Assembly (NCBI GenBank): GCA_947165435.1
Contig: CAMVAI010000012.1
Coordinates: 1-51,932 of the forward strand
Direction: 5' to 3'
Source: an uncultured Prevotella sp.
Lineage (GTDB): Bacteria > Bacteroidota > Bacteroidia > Bacteroidales > Bacteroidaceae
Length of the DNA: 51,932 bases
Shown here piece after piece: positions 40,239 through 47,562 of the stretch (the first letter of the stretch is position 1; each line of letters opens with the position of its first letter). Below the pieces are notes generated by a model. It did no database searches, was not told the DNA's origin, and was given only the letters and a program-made list of their open reading frames with translations. Position numbers and translations under genes: made by a program.

Positions 40239-41654
40239 ATGAAATACGGAAAGAGCATCCTGCTGACCGCCGGCACCCTGCTGGCGCAACAGGCCCAAGC
40301 CGACGAACCGAAGCAACAGGCCACCCCCGAGCGGCCAAACATCATCTTCATCCTGGCCGACGACATGGGCTATGGCGACCTGGCATGCTACGGCAACCAA
40401 TACATCCAGACGCCCAACATCGACCGGCTGGCCGCCACGGGCACCAGTTTCACACAGGCCTATGCCGGCAGCGGCATCAGTTCGCCGTCGCGCTGTTCAC
40501 TGATGACGGGCAAGAACTCGGGCAACACCCGCATCCGCGACAACCAGTGCTATGCAGGCGGCATGACAGGACTGAAAATCAATCCGAAGGGCGACACCAC
40601 CATCGTGCGCCGGGCCAACCTGCTGCCGGAGGACGTCACCTTGGGAACGGTGATGAGCAAGGCGGGCTACAGAACCTGCCTGGTGAACAAATGGCACCTG
40701 GACGGCTACGACCCCAAGGCGGCTCCCAACCACCGGGGCTTCGACGAGTTCTACGGATGGACGATAGCCACCGTACACTCCAACTCGCCTTATTACTATC
40801 CCTACTACCGTTTCTGGGGCGACAGCCTCATCCACATCAAAGAAAACGAACACGACGCCCACGTGCGCCACAACACGGAAATATCGACCGACGATGCCAT
40901 TGCCTTCATCCATCGCAACAAGAACAATCCTTTCTTCCTGTTCTTGGGCTACGACGCTCCCCACGAGCCATACAACATCGACGACACGTCGTGGTACGAC
41001 GAGCATGGCGAATGGTCGATGAACACCAAGCGATATGCTGCCTTGGTCACCCACATGGACTATAACATAGGACGCCTGCTTGGCACCCTCGACCACTTAG
41101 GACTGCGCGAGAACACCATCGTCATCTTCGCCTCCGACAACGGGGCTGCCGTGATGGCCCCGCTAAAAGAGCTGAACTGCGGCGCAGGACTGAAAGGGCG
41201 CAAGGGGCAGCTGTACGAAGGGGGCATCAAGGTGCCGCTGATAGTCAACCAGCCGGGGCGCATACCGGCGCGACAGATAGCCAACATCGTCTATTTCCCC
41301 GACTTCATGCCCACCCTGGCCCGACTGGCCGGTAGCACGGAGGCCGTACCGGCCGACACCGACGGCATGGACATCTCGCCCCTCTTCTTCGGCAAGGACA
41401 TCGACACCGACAACCGCTATCTCTACTGGGAGTTCCCCGGCAAGCAGCGGGCCATCCGCCACGGCGAGTGGAAATGCGTGACGGTGAAGAAAGGCGCCCC
41501 CCTGGAACTGTACCACATCAGCGAAGACCCGACAGAATCGCACAACCTGGCTGCCGAGCGGCCTCAGATGGTGAAGGAACTGGACAAGAAGATGTGGCAG
41601 ATGCGCAAGCCCTCGCCCAACTATCCCATCGCCGAGGACAAGCTAAGCCAATGA
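40239..41654 (+). CDS. Ser-type sulfatase, secreted
   Basis: The product is 471 aa with an N-terminal signal peptide (ILLTAGTLLAQQAQA). The alkaline-phosphatase-like sulfatase fold shows NIIFILADDMGYGDLACYG with metal-binding Asp pairs, the maturation motif S81-S-P-S-R in GISSPSRCSLMTGK, LVNKWHLD, and SDNGAA. The formylglycine residue would come from Ser 81, a Ser-type site that needs an anaerobic radical SAM maturase; that enzyme is encoded next door. It hydrolyses sulfate esters, probably on a sulfated glycan, but the substrate is unknown. The ATG at 40239 is preferred to a GTG one codon earlier. Its stop overlaps a decoy ATG (see the duplication at 41646-41695). Confidence 0.9.
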   Translation: MKYGKSILLTAGTLLAQQAQADEPKQQATPERPNIIFILADDMGYGDLACYGNQYIQTPNIDRLAATGTSFTQAYAGSGISSPSRCSLMTGKNSGNTRIRDNQCYAGGMTGLKINPKGDTTIVRRANLLPEDVTLGTVMSKAGYRTCLVNKWHLDGYDPKAAPNHRGFDEFYGWTIATVHSNSPYYYPYYRFWGDSLIHIKENEHDAHVRHNTEISTDDAIAFIHRNKNNPFFLFLGYDAPHEPYNIDDTSWYDEHGEWSMNTKRYAALVTHMDYNIGRLLGTLDHLGLRENTIVIFASDNGAAVMAPLKELNCGAGLKGRKGQLYEGGIKVPLIVNQPGRIPARQIANIVYFPDFMPTLARLAGSTEAVPADTDGMDISPLFFGKDIDTDNRYLYWEFPGKQRAIRHGEWKCVTVKKGAPLELYHISEDPTESHNLAAERPQMVKELDKKMWQMRKPSPNYPIAEDKLSQ

Positions 41655-41695
41655 GCAGCCGTCTTATCCCTATATAAACAGAGCCAATGAGCAGC
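41646..41695 (+). repeat. 14-nt duplication of the sulfatase stop/maturase start
   Basis: AGCCAATGAGCAGC occurs at 41646-41659 and 41682-41695, a period of 36. In the first copy the ATG overlaps the sulfatase stop (ATGA) and opens a short frame MSSRLIPI ending at 41677. The second copy provides the real maturase start. It looks like a duplication of an ancestral overlapping start. Confidence 0.75.
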
Positions 41696-42856
41696 ACGAC
41701 AGCCCCGTTCGGCCATCCGCTCTACGTCATGCTGAAGCCTGCCGGAGCGCAATGCAATCTGGCATGCGAATACTGCTACTATCTGGAGAAGCACGAGCTG
41801 TATCCCGACGAGCCGCATCCGCTGATGAGCGACGAACTGCTGGAGACGTTCATCTGCCAGTATCTTGAGGCACAGACCATGCCGCAAGTGCTGTTCACAT
41901 GGCACGGCGGAGAGACACTCCTGCGCCCCGTCAGCTTCTACCGGCGAGCTTTGCAACTGCAGCAGCGCTATGCCCGGGGGCGACAGATAGACAACTGCCT
42001 GCAGACCAACGGCACACTGCTGAACGACGAGTGGTGTGCATTCTTCAAGGAGCACCGCTTCTTGATAGGTGTCTCCATCGACGGACCGCAACCGTTCCAC
42101 GACCACTATCGCAGCACACGCGGCGGACAGCCCACATGGGAAAAAGTGATGCGCGGCATCCGCCTGTTGCAGAAACACCAGGTGGAATGGAACGCGATGG
42201 CCGTCGTCAACAGCCTGAATGCCGACCATCCACAGGAGTTCTACCGCTTCTTCAAGGAGATAGGATGCCAATACCTGCAGTTCACTCCGGTCGTAGAGTG
42301 CATCGACGGCAGCGTGGCCGACTTCTCCGTCACGCCCCAGCAGTGGGGCCGTTTCCTGTGTGCGCTCTACGACGAATGGGTCCGCGAGGATGTGGGCCGA
42401 CTCTTCGTGCAGACCTTCGATGCCACACTGGCCAACTGGGCCGGAGTGCCTCCCGGCATCTGTTCGCTGTCTGCCATGTGCGGCCATGCTGCCGTCATGG
42501 AGTACAACGGCGATGTCTATTCGTGCGACCACTTCGTATTCCCAGATTTTAAGTTAGGCAACATTCGCCAACAGACGCTGACCGCCATGATGTACGGCGA
42601 CCGGCAGCGGGCATTCGGACGGATGAAGCACGGCGCACTGCCCCGCCAGTGCCGCGAGTGCCGCTGGCTGTTTGCCTGTCACGGCGAGTGCCCGAAGAAC
42701 CGCTTCACGACCGACCGCTACGGACAGCCCGGCCTCAACTATCTGTGCGCCGGCTACCGGCAATTCTTCGAGCACGTTGCCACCGACATGGACTTCATGA
42801 AAGCTGAACTGGATGCCGGACGAGTACCCGCTAATATCATGGAAATGAAAAAATAA
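41687..42856 (+). CDS. Anaerobic sulfatase-maturating enzyme (radical SAM/SPASM)
   Basis: The product is 389 aa and cytoplasmic. The radical SAM cluster motif CNLACEYCYY lies near residue 22-31. WHGGET, QTNGTLL and GVSIDGP follow as in anSME enzymes. The C-terminal SPASM/twitch cysteines are visible in PPGICSLSAMCGHAAV, VYSCDHFVFP, RQCRECRWLFACHGECPKNRF and LNYLCAGY. The enzyme converts Cys or Ser of the sulfatase motif to formylglycine without oxygen. It is encoded right after a Ser-type sulfatase, so the two form a substrate-enzyme pair. The gene name (anSME/chuR/atsB-like) is not assigned firmly. Confidence 0.93.
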   Translation: MSSTTAPFGHPLYVMLKPAGAQCNLACEYCYYLEKHELYPDEPHPLMSDELLETFICQYLEAQTMPQVLFTWHGGETLLRPVSFYRRALQLQQRYARGRQIDNCLQTNGTLLNDEWCAFFKEHRFLIGVSIDGPQPFHDHYRSTRGGQPTWEKVMRGIRLLQKHQVEWNAMAVVNSLNADHPQEFYRFFKEIGCQYLQFTPVVECIDGSVADFSVTPQQWGRFLCALYDEWVREDVGRLFVQTFDATLANWAGVPPGICSLSAMCGHAAVMEYNGDVYSCDHFVFPDFKLGNIRQQTLTAMMYGDRQRAFGRMKHGALPRQCRECRWLFACHGECPKNRFTTDRYGQPGLNYLCAGYRQFFEHVATDMDFMKAELDAGRVPANIMEMKK

Positions 42857-42868
42857 TCGCCAATTTAT

Positions 42869-42899
42869 TTTGTCATTTGCGCAACAATCCGTATCTTTG
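42869..42899 (+). promoter_or_regulatory. Full -33/-7 promoter of frr
   Basis: TTTG at 42869-42872 and TATCTTTG at 42892-42899 are separated by exactly 19 nt. The -7 box lies 26 nt before the frr ATG. Confidence 0.8.
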
Positions 42900-42925
42900 T
42901 CCGAAGAAATCAAACACCAACAATT

Positions 42926-43486
42926 ATGATAGACGTAAAACAGACATTAGCAGCTGCCGAGGAGCGCATGGAGATGGCCGCCATGTACCTTGAAGAAGAG
43001 CTGAACCGTATCCGCGCCGGCCGCGCCAACGTAGCCATTCTCAGCGGAGTGAGAGTAGAGTCGTATGGTCAGAAAGTGCCTCTGAACCAAGTAGCCAACG
43101 TATCGACGCCCGATGCCCGCACCATAGCCATCAAGCCGTGGGACCGCAAGCAGATTCGCGACATCGAGAAAGCCATCATGGACAGCGACGTAGGCATCAC
43201 GCCCGAGAACAACGGCGAGATTATCCGTCTGGGCATTCCCCAGCCTACCGAGGAGCGCCGCCGCGACCTGGTGAAGCAGTGCAACAAGATAGCCGAGAAG
43301 GCCAAGGTAGAGGTTCGCAACGTGCGCGCCGACATCAAGGACAAGCTGAAGAAGGCTATCAAGGACGGTCTCTCCGAAGACAACGAGAAGGACGCCGAAC
43401 AGGAGCTGCAGAAGGTACACGACAAGTACATCAAGCGGCTCGACGAGCTGATGGATGCCAAGAACAAGGAAATCATGACGGTCTGA
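42926..43486 (+). CDS. frr: Ribosome recycling factor
   Basis: The product is 186 aa, normal for RRF. Conserved blocks are visible: LNRIRAGRANVAILSGVRVE, YGQKVPLNQVANVSTPDART, AIMDSDVGITPENNGEIIRLGIPQPTEERR, and the C-terminal helix DKYIKRLDELMDAKNKEIMTV. It splits post-termination ribosomes together with EF-G. It is followed by rsgA after 45 nt that hold a short duplication, so the two ribosome-related genes are likely co-transcribed. Confidence 0.97.
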   Translation: MIDVKQTLAAAEERMEMAAMYLEEELNRIRAGRANVAILSGVRVESYGQKVPLNQVANVSTPDARTIAIKPWDRKQIRDIEKAIMDSDVGITPENNGEIIRLGIPQPTEERRRDLVKQCNKIAEKAKVEVRNVRADIKDKLKKAIKDGLSEDNEKDAEQELQKVHDKYIKRLDELMDAKNKEIMTV

Positions 43487-43525
43487 TTCATTTCTCATTG
43501 CTTTCATTCTTCATTTCTCACTTGC
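43487..43525 (+). repeat. Short direct repeat after the frr stop
   Basis: TTCATTTCTCA occurs at 43487-43497 and again at 43510-43520, each followed by a related TTGC. The period is 23. It starts on the base after the frr stop and fills the frr-rsgA gap. Confidence 0.6.
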
Positions 43526-43531
43526 GAGAGC

Positions 43532-44527
43532 ATGAAAGGACTCGTCATCAAGAATACCGGCAGTTGGTACACCGTCTTGACCGACGATGGACCGACTGTC
43601 GATTGTAAGATAAAGGGCAATTTCCGCATCAAGGGGATACGCTCCACCAACCCCGTGGCTGTTGGCGACCGCGTCACAGTGGGCGACGGCAACTGGATTA
43701 CAGCCATTGAAGACCGCCGCAACTACATCATCCGCAAGAGCATCAACCTGTCGAAACAAAGCCACATCCTGGCCGCCAACGTCGATCAGGCACTGCTCAT
43801 CGTCACCGTCAGCAAGCCGGAGACATCGACCACGTTCATCGACCGCTTCCTGGCATCGGCAGAAGCCTACCGCGTGCCCGTAGTGCTGGTGTTCAACAAG
43901 ACCGACCTGCTGACTGACGATGAACGCCACTACCAGCAGATGATGCTGAAGCTCTACGAAACCATCGGCTACCAGTGCATGGCCGTCTCTGCCGAGACAG
44001 GCGACGGCATCGACCTGCTGCGCCCGCTGCTCGACGGCAAGGTGACGCTGCTCAGCGGCAACAGCGGCGTAGGCAAATCGACACTCATCAACCGCCTCGT
44101 GCCCGGTGCCAACCTGCGCACGGCAGCTATCAGCGATGCCCACAACACCGGGCAGCACACCACCACCTTCTCTGAAATGATACCGGTCCATAGTGTGGTC
44201 AACGGTTCTGCCGTTGACACCGTCAATGGTTCTGCCGGTGCCGTGGTCAATGGTTCCGCCGTTGCCCCCCCCTCCTGGCTCATCGACACGCCGGGCATCA
44301 AGGGCTTCGGCACCTTCGACATGGAGCGCGAAGAGCTGACCAGCTACTTCCGCGAAATCTTCGAGTTCTCCCAGCAGTGCCGCTTCTCCAACTGCACGCA
44401 CACCCATGAGCCGGGCTGTGCCGTGCTCAAGGCCGTCGAAGACCACTACATCGCGCAGAGCCGCTACCAGTCGTACCTCTCCATGCTCGACGACAAGGAC
44501 GAGAACAAATACCGCGAAGCGTACTAA
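43532..44527 (+). CDS. rsgA: Ribosome small subunit-dependent GTPase A
   Basis: The product is 331 aa. It is a circularly permuted GTPase that assists late 30S assembly. An N-terminal OB domain is followed by G4 NKTD ([10 protein letters not shown]), G5 VSAETGDG, G1 [14 protein letters not shown]2 HTTTFSEM and G3 [10 protein letters not shown] zinc knuckle [14 protein letters not shown] is present at the C-terminus. Between G2 and G3, residues about 222-245 hold three copies of an octapeptide ([24 protein letters not shown]) encoded by a 24-bp tandem repeat. This is an unusual insertion in the switch region. It does not break the frame or the catalytic motifs. Confidence 0.95.
   Translation: MKGLVIKNTGSWYTVLTDDGPTVDCKIKGNFRIKGIRSTNPVAVGDRVTVGDGNWITAIEDRRNYIIRKSINLSKQSHILAANVDQALLIVTVSKPETSTTFIDRFLASAEAYRVPVVLVFNKTDLLTDDERHYQQMMLKLYETIGYQCMAVSAETGDGIDLLRPLLDGKVTLLSGNSGVGKSTLINRLVPGANLRTAAISDAHNTGQHTTTFSEMIPVHSVVNGSAVDTVNGSAGAVVNGSAVAPPSWLIDTPGIKGFGTFDMEREELTSYFREIFEFSQQCRFSNCTHTHEPGCAVLKAVEDHYIAQSRYQSYLSMLDDKDENKYREAY
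44195..44266 (+). repeat. In-frame 24-bp x 3 tandem repeat inside rsgA
   Basis: Units at 44195-44218, 44219-44242 and 44243-44266 share GTCAA(C/T)GGTTC(T/C)GCCG. Each encodes eight residues of the form xVNGSAxx. Only a handful of base changes separate the copies, suggesting recent slippage. Confidence 0.9.
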
Positions 44528-44533
44528 AGCGTC

Positions 44534-44998
44534 TTACTTCGCTTTGTAAATCAAGGAAATAAACACGGCACATATCGCCAACAGCACAGCGAGCACCACA
44601 AACGCCATCAGGATGTGGCCGCGCCGGGTGTCAAAGACGATGGCTGCCGACAGCAACAGCATCGTCAGCCCCATCAAGCGCGTCATGCGCGCCGCCAGTG
44701 CTGCCTGTCTGGCATTGCAGATGTCAACTCCGGGCAGATTGACCTTGAAATGGTAATACACTCCCCACATCATGCCTGCCCCCATGACGGTCATCAGGAT
44801 GCCGAGAACCAGTATCGAACCCCGGCTGCCATAGGCATCTGGCGCGCCACTGGGGCCAAAATGTACCGGCACAGTTTCCGGCAAGCGGATGAACACCCAA
44901 ACGGTGTACACCCAAACCAGGATGGCCAACACGATAAATGCCAGTTCGAAAGCCTTGCCTTCCGAATCGCGTACAATCTTAATCTCCCGATTCTCCAT
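44534..44998 (-). CDS. DUF1648-type four-helix membrane protein
   Basis: The product is 154 aa with about four transmembrane helices. The motif IRLPETVPVHFGPSGAPDAYGSRG is the DUF1648 signature found near SdpI-type immunity and related membrane proteins. The function is unknown. Its stop lies 6 nt from the convergent rsgA stop, and its start overlaps the RHH gene by 20 nt, making it the last gene of a three-gene unit with the SPFH protein. Confidence 0.8.
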   Translation of the reverse strand: MENREIKIVRDSEGKAFELAFIVLAILVWVYTVWVFIRLPETVPVHFGPSGAPDAYGSRGSILVLGILMTVMGAGMMWGVYYHFKVNLPGVDICNARQAALAARMTRLMGLTMLLLSAAIVFDTRRGHILMAFVVLAVLLAICAVFISLIYKAK

Positions 44999-45176
44999 CG
45001 CTCGTTCCTTTCTTCTTTTTAGGCAGACGCTTCGCCTTGCGCAGTGCCTCGGTGATGATCCACTGCAGCTGGCCGTTGGTGCTGCGGAACTCGTCCGCAG
45101 CCCAGGCCTCTATGGCGTTCATGGTGTCGGTATCCACGCGCAAGATGAAACTCTTGGTATTACCCTTCTCTGCCAT
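44979..45176 (-). CDS. Small ribbon-helix-helix (Arc-like) DNA-binding protein
   Basis: The product is 65 aa. The core KSFILRVDTDTMNAIEAWAADEFRSTNG followed by QLQWIITEALRKAKR fits a ribbon-helix-helix fold: one beta strand and two helices. It is followed by a Lys-rich tail. Such proteins bind DNA as dimers. The ATG at 45176 is preferred over an upstream TTG. It lies between the SPFH gene and the DUF1648 gene, and may regulate this operon; that is inference. Confidence 0.75.
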   Translation of the reverse strand: MAEKGNTKSFILRVDTDTMNAIEAWAADEFRSTNGQLQWIITEALRKAKRLPKKKKGTSDGESGD

Positions 45177-45189
45177 AAACAACAGTTTA

Positions 45190-45217
45190 AACTAAGAACT
45201 ATGAACTAAGAACCATG
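45190..45217. repeat. 14-bp tandem duplication after the SPFH stop
   Basis: AACTAAGAACTATG (45190-45203) and AACTAAGAACCATG (45204-45217) are adjacent copies with one mismatch, with a partial third copy AACTGAATCAATG running into the SPFH stop. It fills the gap between the SPFH and RHH genes. Confidence 0.8.
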
Positions 45218-45224
45218 AACTGAA

Positions 45225-46190
45225 TCAATGATTCAGCGTACCCGTGTTCACCACCGGCTGTGCATTGTCGTCGCCACAGAGCACGACGAGCAGGTTGCTC
45301 ACCATGGCGGCCTTCTTGTCGTCGTCCAGTTCCACGATGTTCTCGTCAGACAGCTTGTCGAGTGCCATCTTCACCATCGACACGGCACCCTCCACAATCT
45401 TCTCGCGCGCCTGGATGATGGCATCGGCCTGCTGGCGGCGCAACATCACGGCAGCAATCTCCGGGGCGTAGGCCAGGTAGTTGATGCGAGCCTCTACCAC
45501 CTCGATGCCGGCCAGTGCCAGCCGCTCGTCCAGCTTCTGCTCCAGCTGCTCGTTAATCTCGTCGGCACTCGACCGCAACGTGGGTTCGCCGCTCTTGCCA
45601 TCCTCGTCGTCGTAGGCATACTGTCCGGCCACCTGGCGCAAGGCCGCATCGCTCTGCACGCGCACAAACTTCTCCAGCGCGTTCATCAGTCCCTTGGCGT
45701 CGGCCCCTACCGTATTGGGATTGGCAGCCATCGTCTGCGTGTCCACCTCGAACAGTGCCTTGTACGTATCCTTCAGCTTCCACACCAGCACCAGACCAAT
45801 CATCACGGGATTACCCGTCTTGTCGTTCACCTTGATAGGCTCGGCATCCAGGTTGCGGGCGCGCAGGCTCACCTTCTTGGTACCGTAGAAGGGGTTGATC
45901 CAATAGAAGCCCGTCTCGCCAAACGTGCCGCTGTATTTTCCGAACCATGTGATGACCCGCGCCTCGTTAGGCTCCAGCTGCAAGAAGCTGCACATGCAGA
46001 TGATGTCGCAGATAAGCAGCACGATGCTGCCGCCCAACAGCCATCCGCCACACGCCCCATCGGTCTCGTCCAACTGGATGATGCCATACACAATGCCTAC
46101 CAGCGAGGCTGCACAGAGTGCCAGCACAACGAACAGCATCACGAAGCCGTTGAGCACCACTCCACCAAACTTTACTTCTTTTGTTTCCAT
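45225..46190 (-). CDS. SPFH/Band 7 (stomatin-prohibitin-like) membrane protein
   Basis: The product is 321 aa with two N-terminal hydrophobic segments (about 15-35 and 48-68). The SPFH domain starts at LQLEPNEARVITWFGKYSGTFGETGFYWINPF. A helical region LAGIEVVEARINYLAYAPEIAAVMLRRQQADAIIQARE follows, as in flotillin-like proteins. These form membrane scaffolds or microdomains. It heads a unit with an RHH protein and a DUF1648 protein. A TAnnTTTG element lies 78 nt upstream. Confidence 0.88.
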   Translation of the reverse strand: METKEVKFGGVVLNGFVMLFVVLALCAASLVGIVYGIIQLDETDGACGGWLLGGSIVLLICDIICMCSFLQLEPNEARVITWFGKYSGTFGETGFYWINPFYGTKKVSLRARNLDAEPIKVNDKTGNPVMIGLVLVWKLKDTYKALFEVDTQTMAANPNTVGADAKGLMNALEKFVRVQSDAALRQVAGQYAYDDEDGKSGEPTLRSSADEINEQLEQKLDERLALAGIEVVEARINYLAYAPEIAAVMLRRQQADAIIQAREKIVEGAVSMVKMALDKLSDENIVELDDDKKAAMVSNLLVVLCGDDNAQPVVNTGTLNH

Positions 46191-46267
46191 ATCGCTTATT
46201 GCTTTAATGATTATTGGTTTTCGTCATATATTTACAGGTCATCTATGGTGATATCATTTTGATATTG

Positions 46268-46275
46268 CAAAGATA
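46268..46275 (-). promoter_or_regulatory. -7 promoter element of the SPFH operon
   Basis: On the minus strand this reads TATCTTTG, 78 nt before the SPFH ATG at 46190. The 195-nt gap to mnmA is divergent and holds one such element for each direction. Confidence 0.55.
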
Positions 46276-46372
46276 TAATTAATTCCTGTTACAGCCATGG
46301 AATGCGCCTCACATTTAACAACTTTTACGAAATAATACGCGCCAAGCGTGCGACGCATGCCTAAAAATGTTG

Positions 46373-46380
46373 TAACTTTG
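46373..46380 (+). promoter_or_regulatory. -7 promoter element of mnmA
   Basis: TAACTTTG ends 5 nt before the mnmA ATG at 46386, so the transcript is expected to begin at or next to the start codon, as for the GH115 gene. Confidence 0.65.
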
Positions 46381-46385
46381 CACCC

Positions 46386-47516
46386 ATGAATCTACAAGAC
46401 AAACGTATTGCCGTGCTGCTCAGCGGCGGCGTTGATTCCAGCGTAGTGCTCTACGAACTGGTGCGACAGGGGCTGCACCCCGACTGCTTCTATATCAAGA
46501 TAGGGCCGGAGGAGCAGGAGGAATGGGACTGCTCCAGCGAGGAAGACCTGGAGATGGCCACCGCCGTCAGTCATAAATACGGCTGTCGGTTAGAGGTGGT
46601 TGACTGTCACCGTGACTACTGGGACCGCGTGACGCGCTACACCATGGACAAGGTACGCGCGGGACTGACCCCCAACCCCGACGTGATGTGCAACCGGCTC
46701 ATCAAGTTCGGTGCCTTCCACGAGAAGCGCGGCCACGACTACGACCTCATAGCCACCGGCCACTACGCACAGACGGAAGAGGAAACCATAAACGGCGAAT
46801 CCGCAAACCGCCAATTAACCTGGCTCTGCACCAGCCCCGACCCCGTGAAGGACCAGACCGACTTCCTGGCGCAGATTTACGACTGGCAGCTACGGAAAGC
46901 CCTCTTCCCCATCGGCCACATGATGAAGGACGAGGTGCGCCGCATTGCCGAGCGCGAGCACCTGGCCCCGGCCCACCGCCGCGACTCGCAGGGCATCTGC
47001 TTCTTGGGCAAGATCAACTACAACGACTACATCCGCCGCTATCTCGGCGAACAGCCCGGCGACGTGGTAGAGTTGGAAACCGGCAAGAAGATTGGTCGCC
47101 ACCGTGGCCTCTGGTTCCACACCATCGGTCAGCGCAAGGGCCTCGGCTTCGGCGGCGGGCCGTGGTTCGTCATCAAGAAAGACATCCAAGAAAATATTCT
47201 CTATGTGGCCCACGGCTACGACCCCGCCTCGGCCTACCGCCAGCAGTTCCTCGTGCGCGACATGCACTGGCTCACGCTGCCCTACACACAAATAGCACTG
47301 CGTCAGGATGCTGACATGCAGGGCTCTGCACTCAGCGTCACCTTCAAGATTCGCCACACCTCCGACTATTTCCGCGCCACGATGGAACCGCAAGCCGACG
47401 GCACCTTCATGATTCGTTCCGAGACGCCCATCCACGGCGTAGCCCCCGGCCAGTTCTGTGTGGTCTATGACAGTCGCCACCACCGTTGCTACGGCAGTGG
47501 CGAGATTACCCTATAA
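46386..47516 (+). CDS. mnmA: tRNA-specific 2-thiouridylase
   Basis: The product is 376 aa. It is an ATP-pyrophosphatase that installs the 2-thio group at U34 of Lys, Glu and Gln tRNAs. The P-loop VLLSGGVDSSVVL is at the N-terminus. The catalytic cysteines are in LTPNPDVMCNRLIKFG and DSQGICFLGK, and a beta-barrel domain contains HTIGQRKGLGFGGGPWFV and APGQFCVVYD. Length is typical. It is monocistronic between a divergent SPFH unit and a convergent pectinase. Confidence 0.95.
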   Translation: MNLQDKRIAVLLSGGVDSSVVLYELVRQGLHPDCFYIKIGPEEQEEWDCSSEEDLEMATAVSHKYGCRLEVVDCHRDYWDRVTRYTMDKVRAGLTPNPDVMCNRLIKFGAFHEKRGHDYDLIATGHYAQTEEETINGESANRQLTWLCTSPDPVKDQTDFLAQIYDWQLRKALFPIGHMMKDEVRRIAEREHLAPAHRRDSQGICFLGKINYNDYIRRYLGEQPGDVVELETGKKIGRHRGLWFHTIGQRKGLGFGGGPWFVIKKDIQENILYVAHGYDPASAYRQQFLVRDMHWLTLPYTQIALRQDADMQGSALSVTFKIRHTSDYFRATMEPQADGTFMIRSETPIHGVAPGQFCVVYDSRHHRCYGSGEITL

Positions 47517-47537
47517 TCCGTGAAATCCGTGGTTAGG

Positions 47538-47562
47538 AAACAGTAATTGGAAATCACTGTTT
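47538..47562. terminator. Weak hairpin between convergent genes
   Basis: AAACAGT (47538-47544) pairs with ACTGTTT (47556-47562) over 7 bp with an 11-nt loop, between the mnmA stop and the pectinase stop, overlapping the latter. It is short, so assignment as a terminator is tentative. Confidence 0.35.

Noticed and set aside
7357..41695. Shared near-identical period (37 and 36 nt) of the GH2-tail and sulfatase-stop duplications as a common mechanism
   Set aside because: The sequences are unrelated and the periods differ by one. With two cases this is not distinguishable from coincidence.
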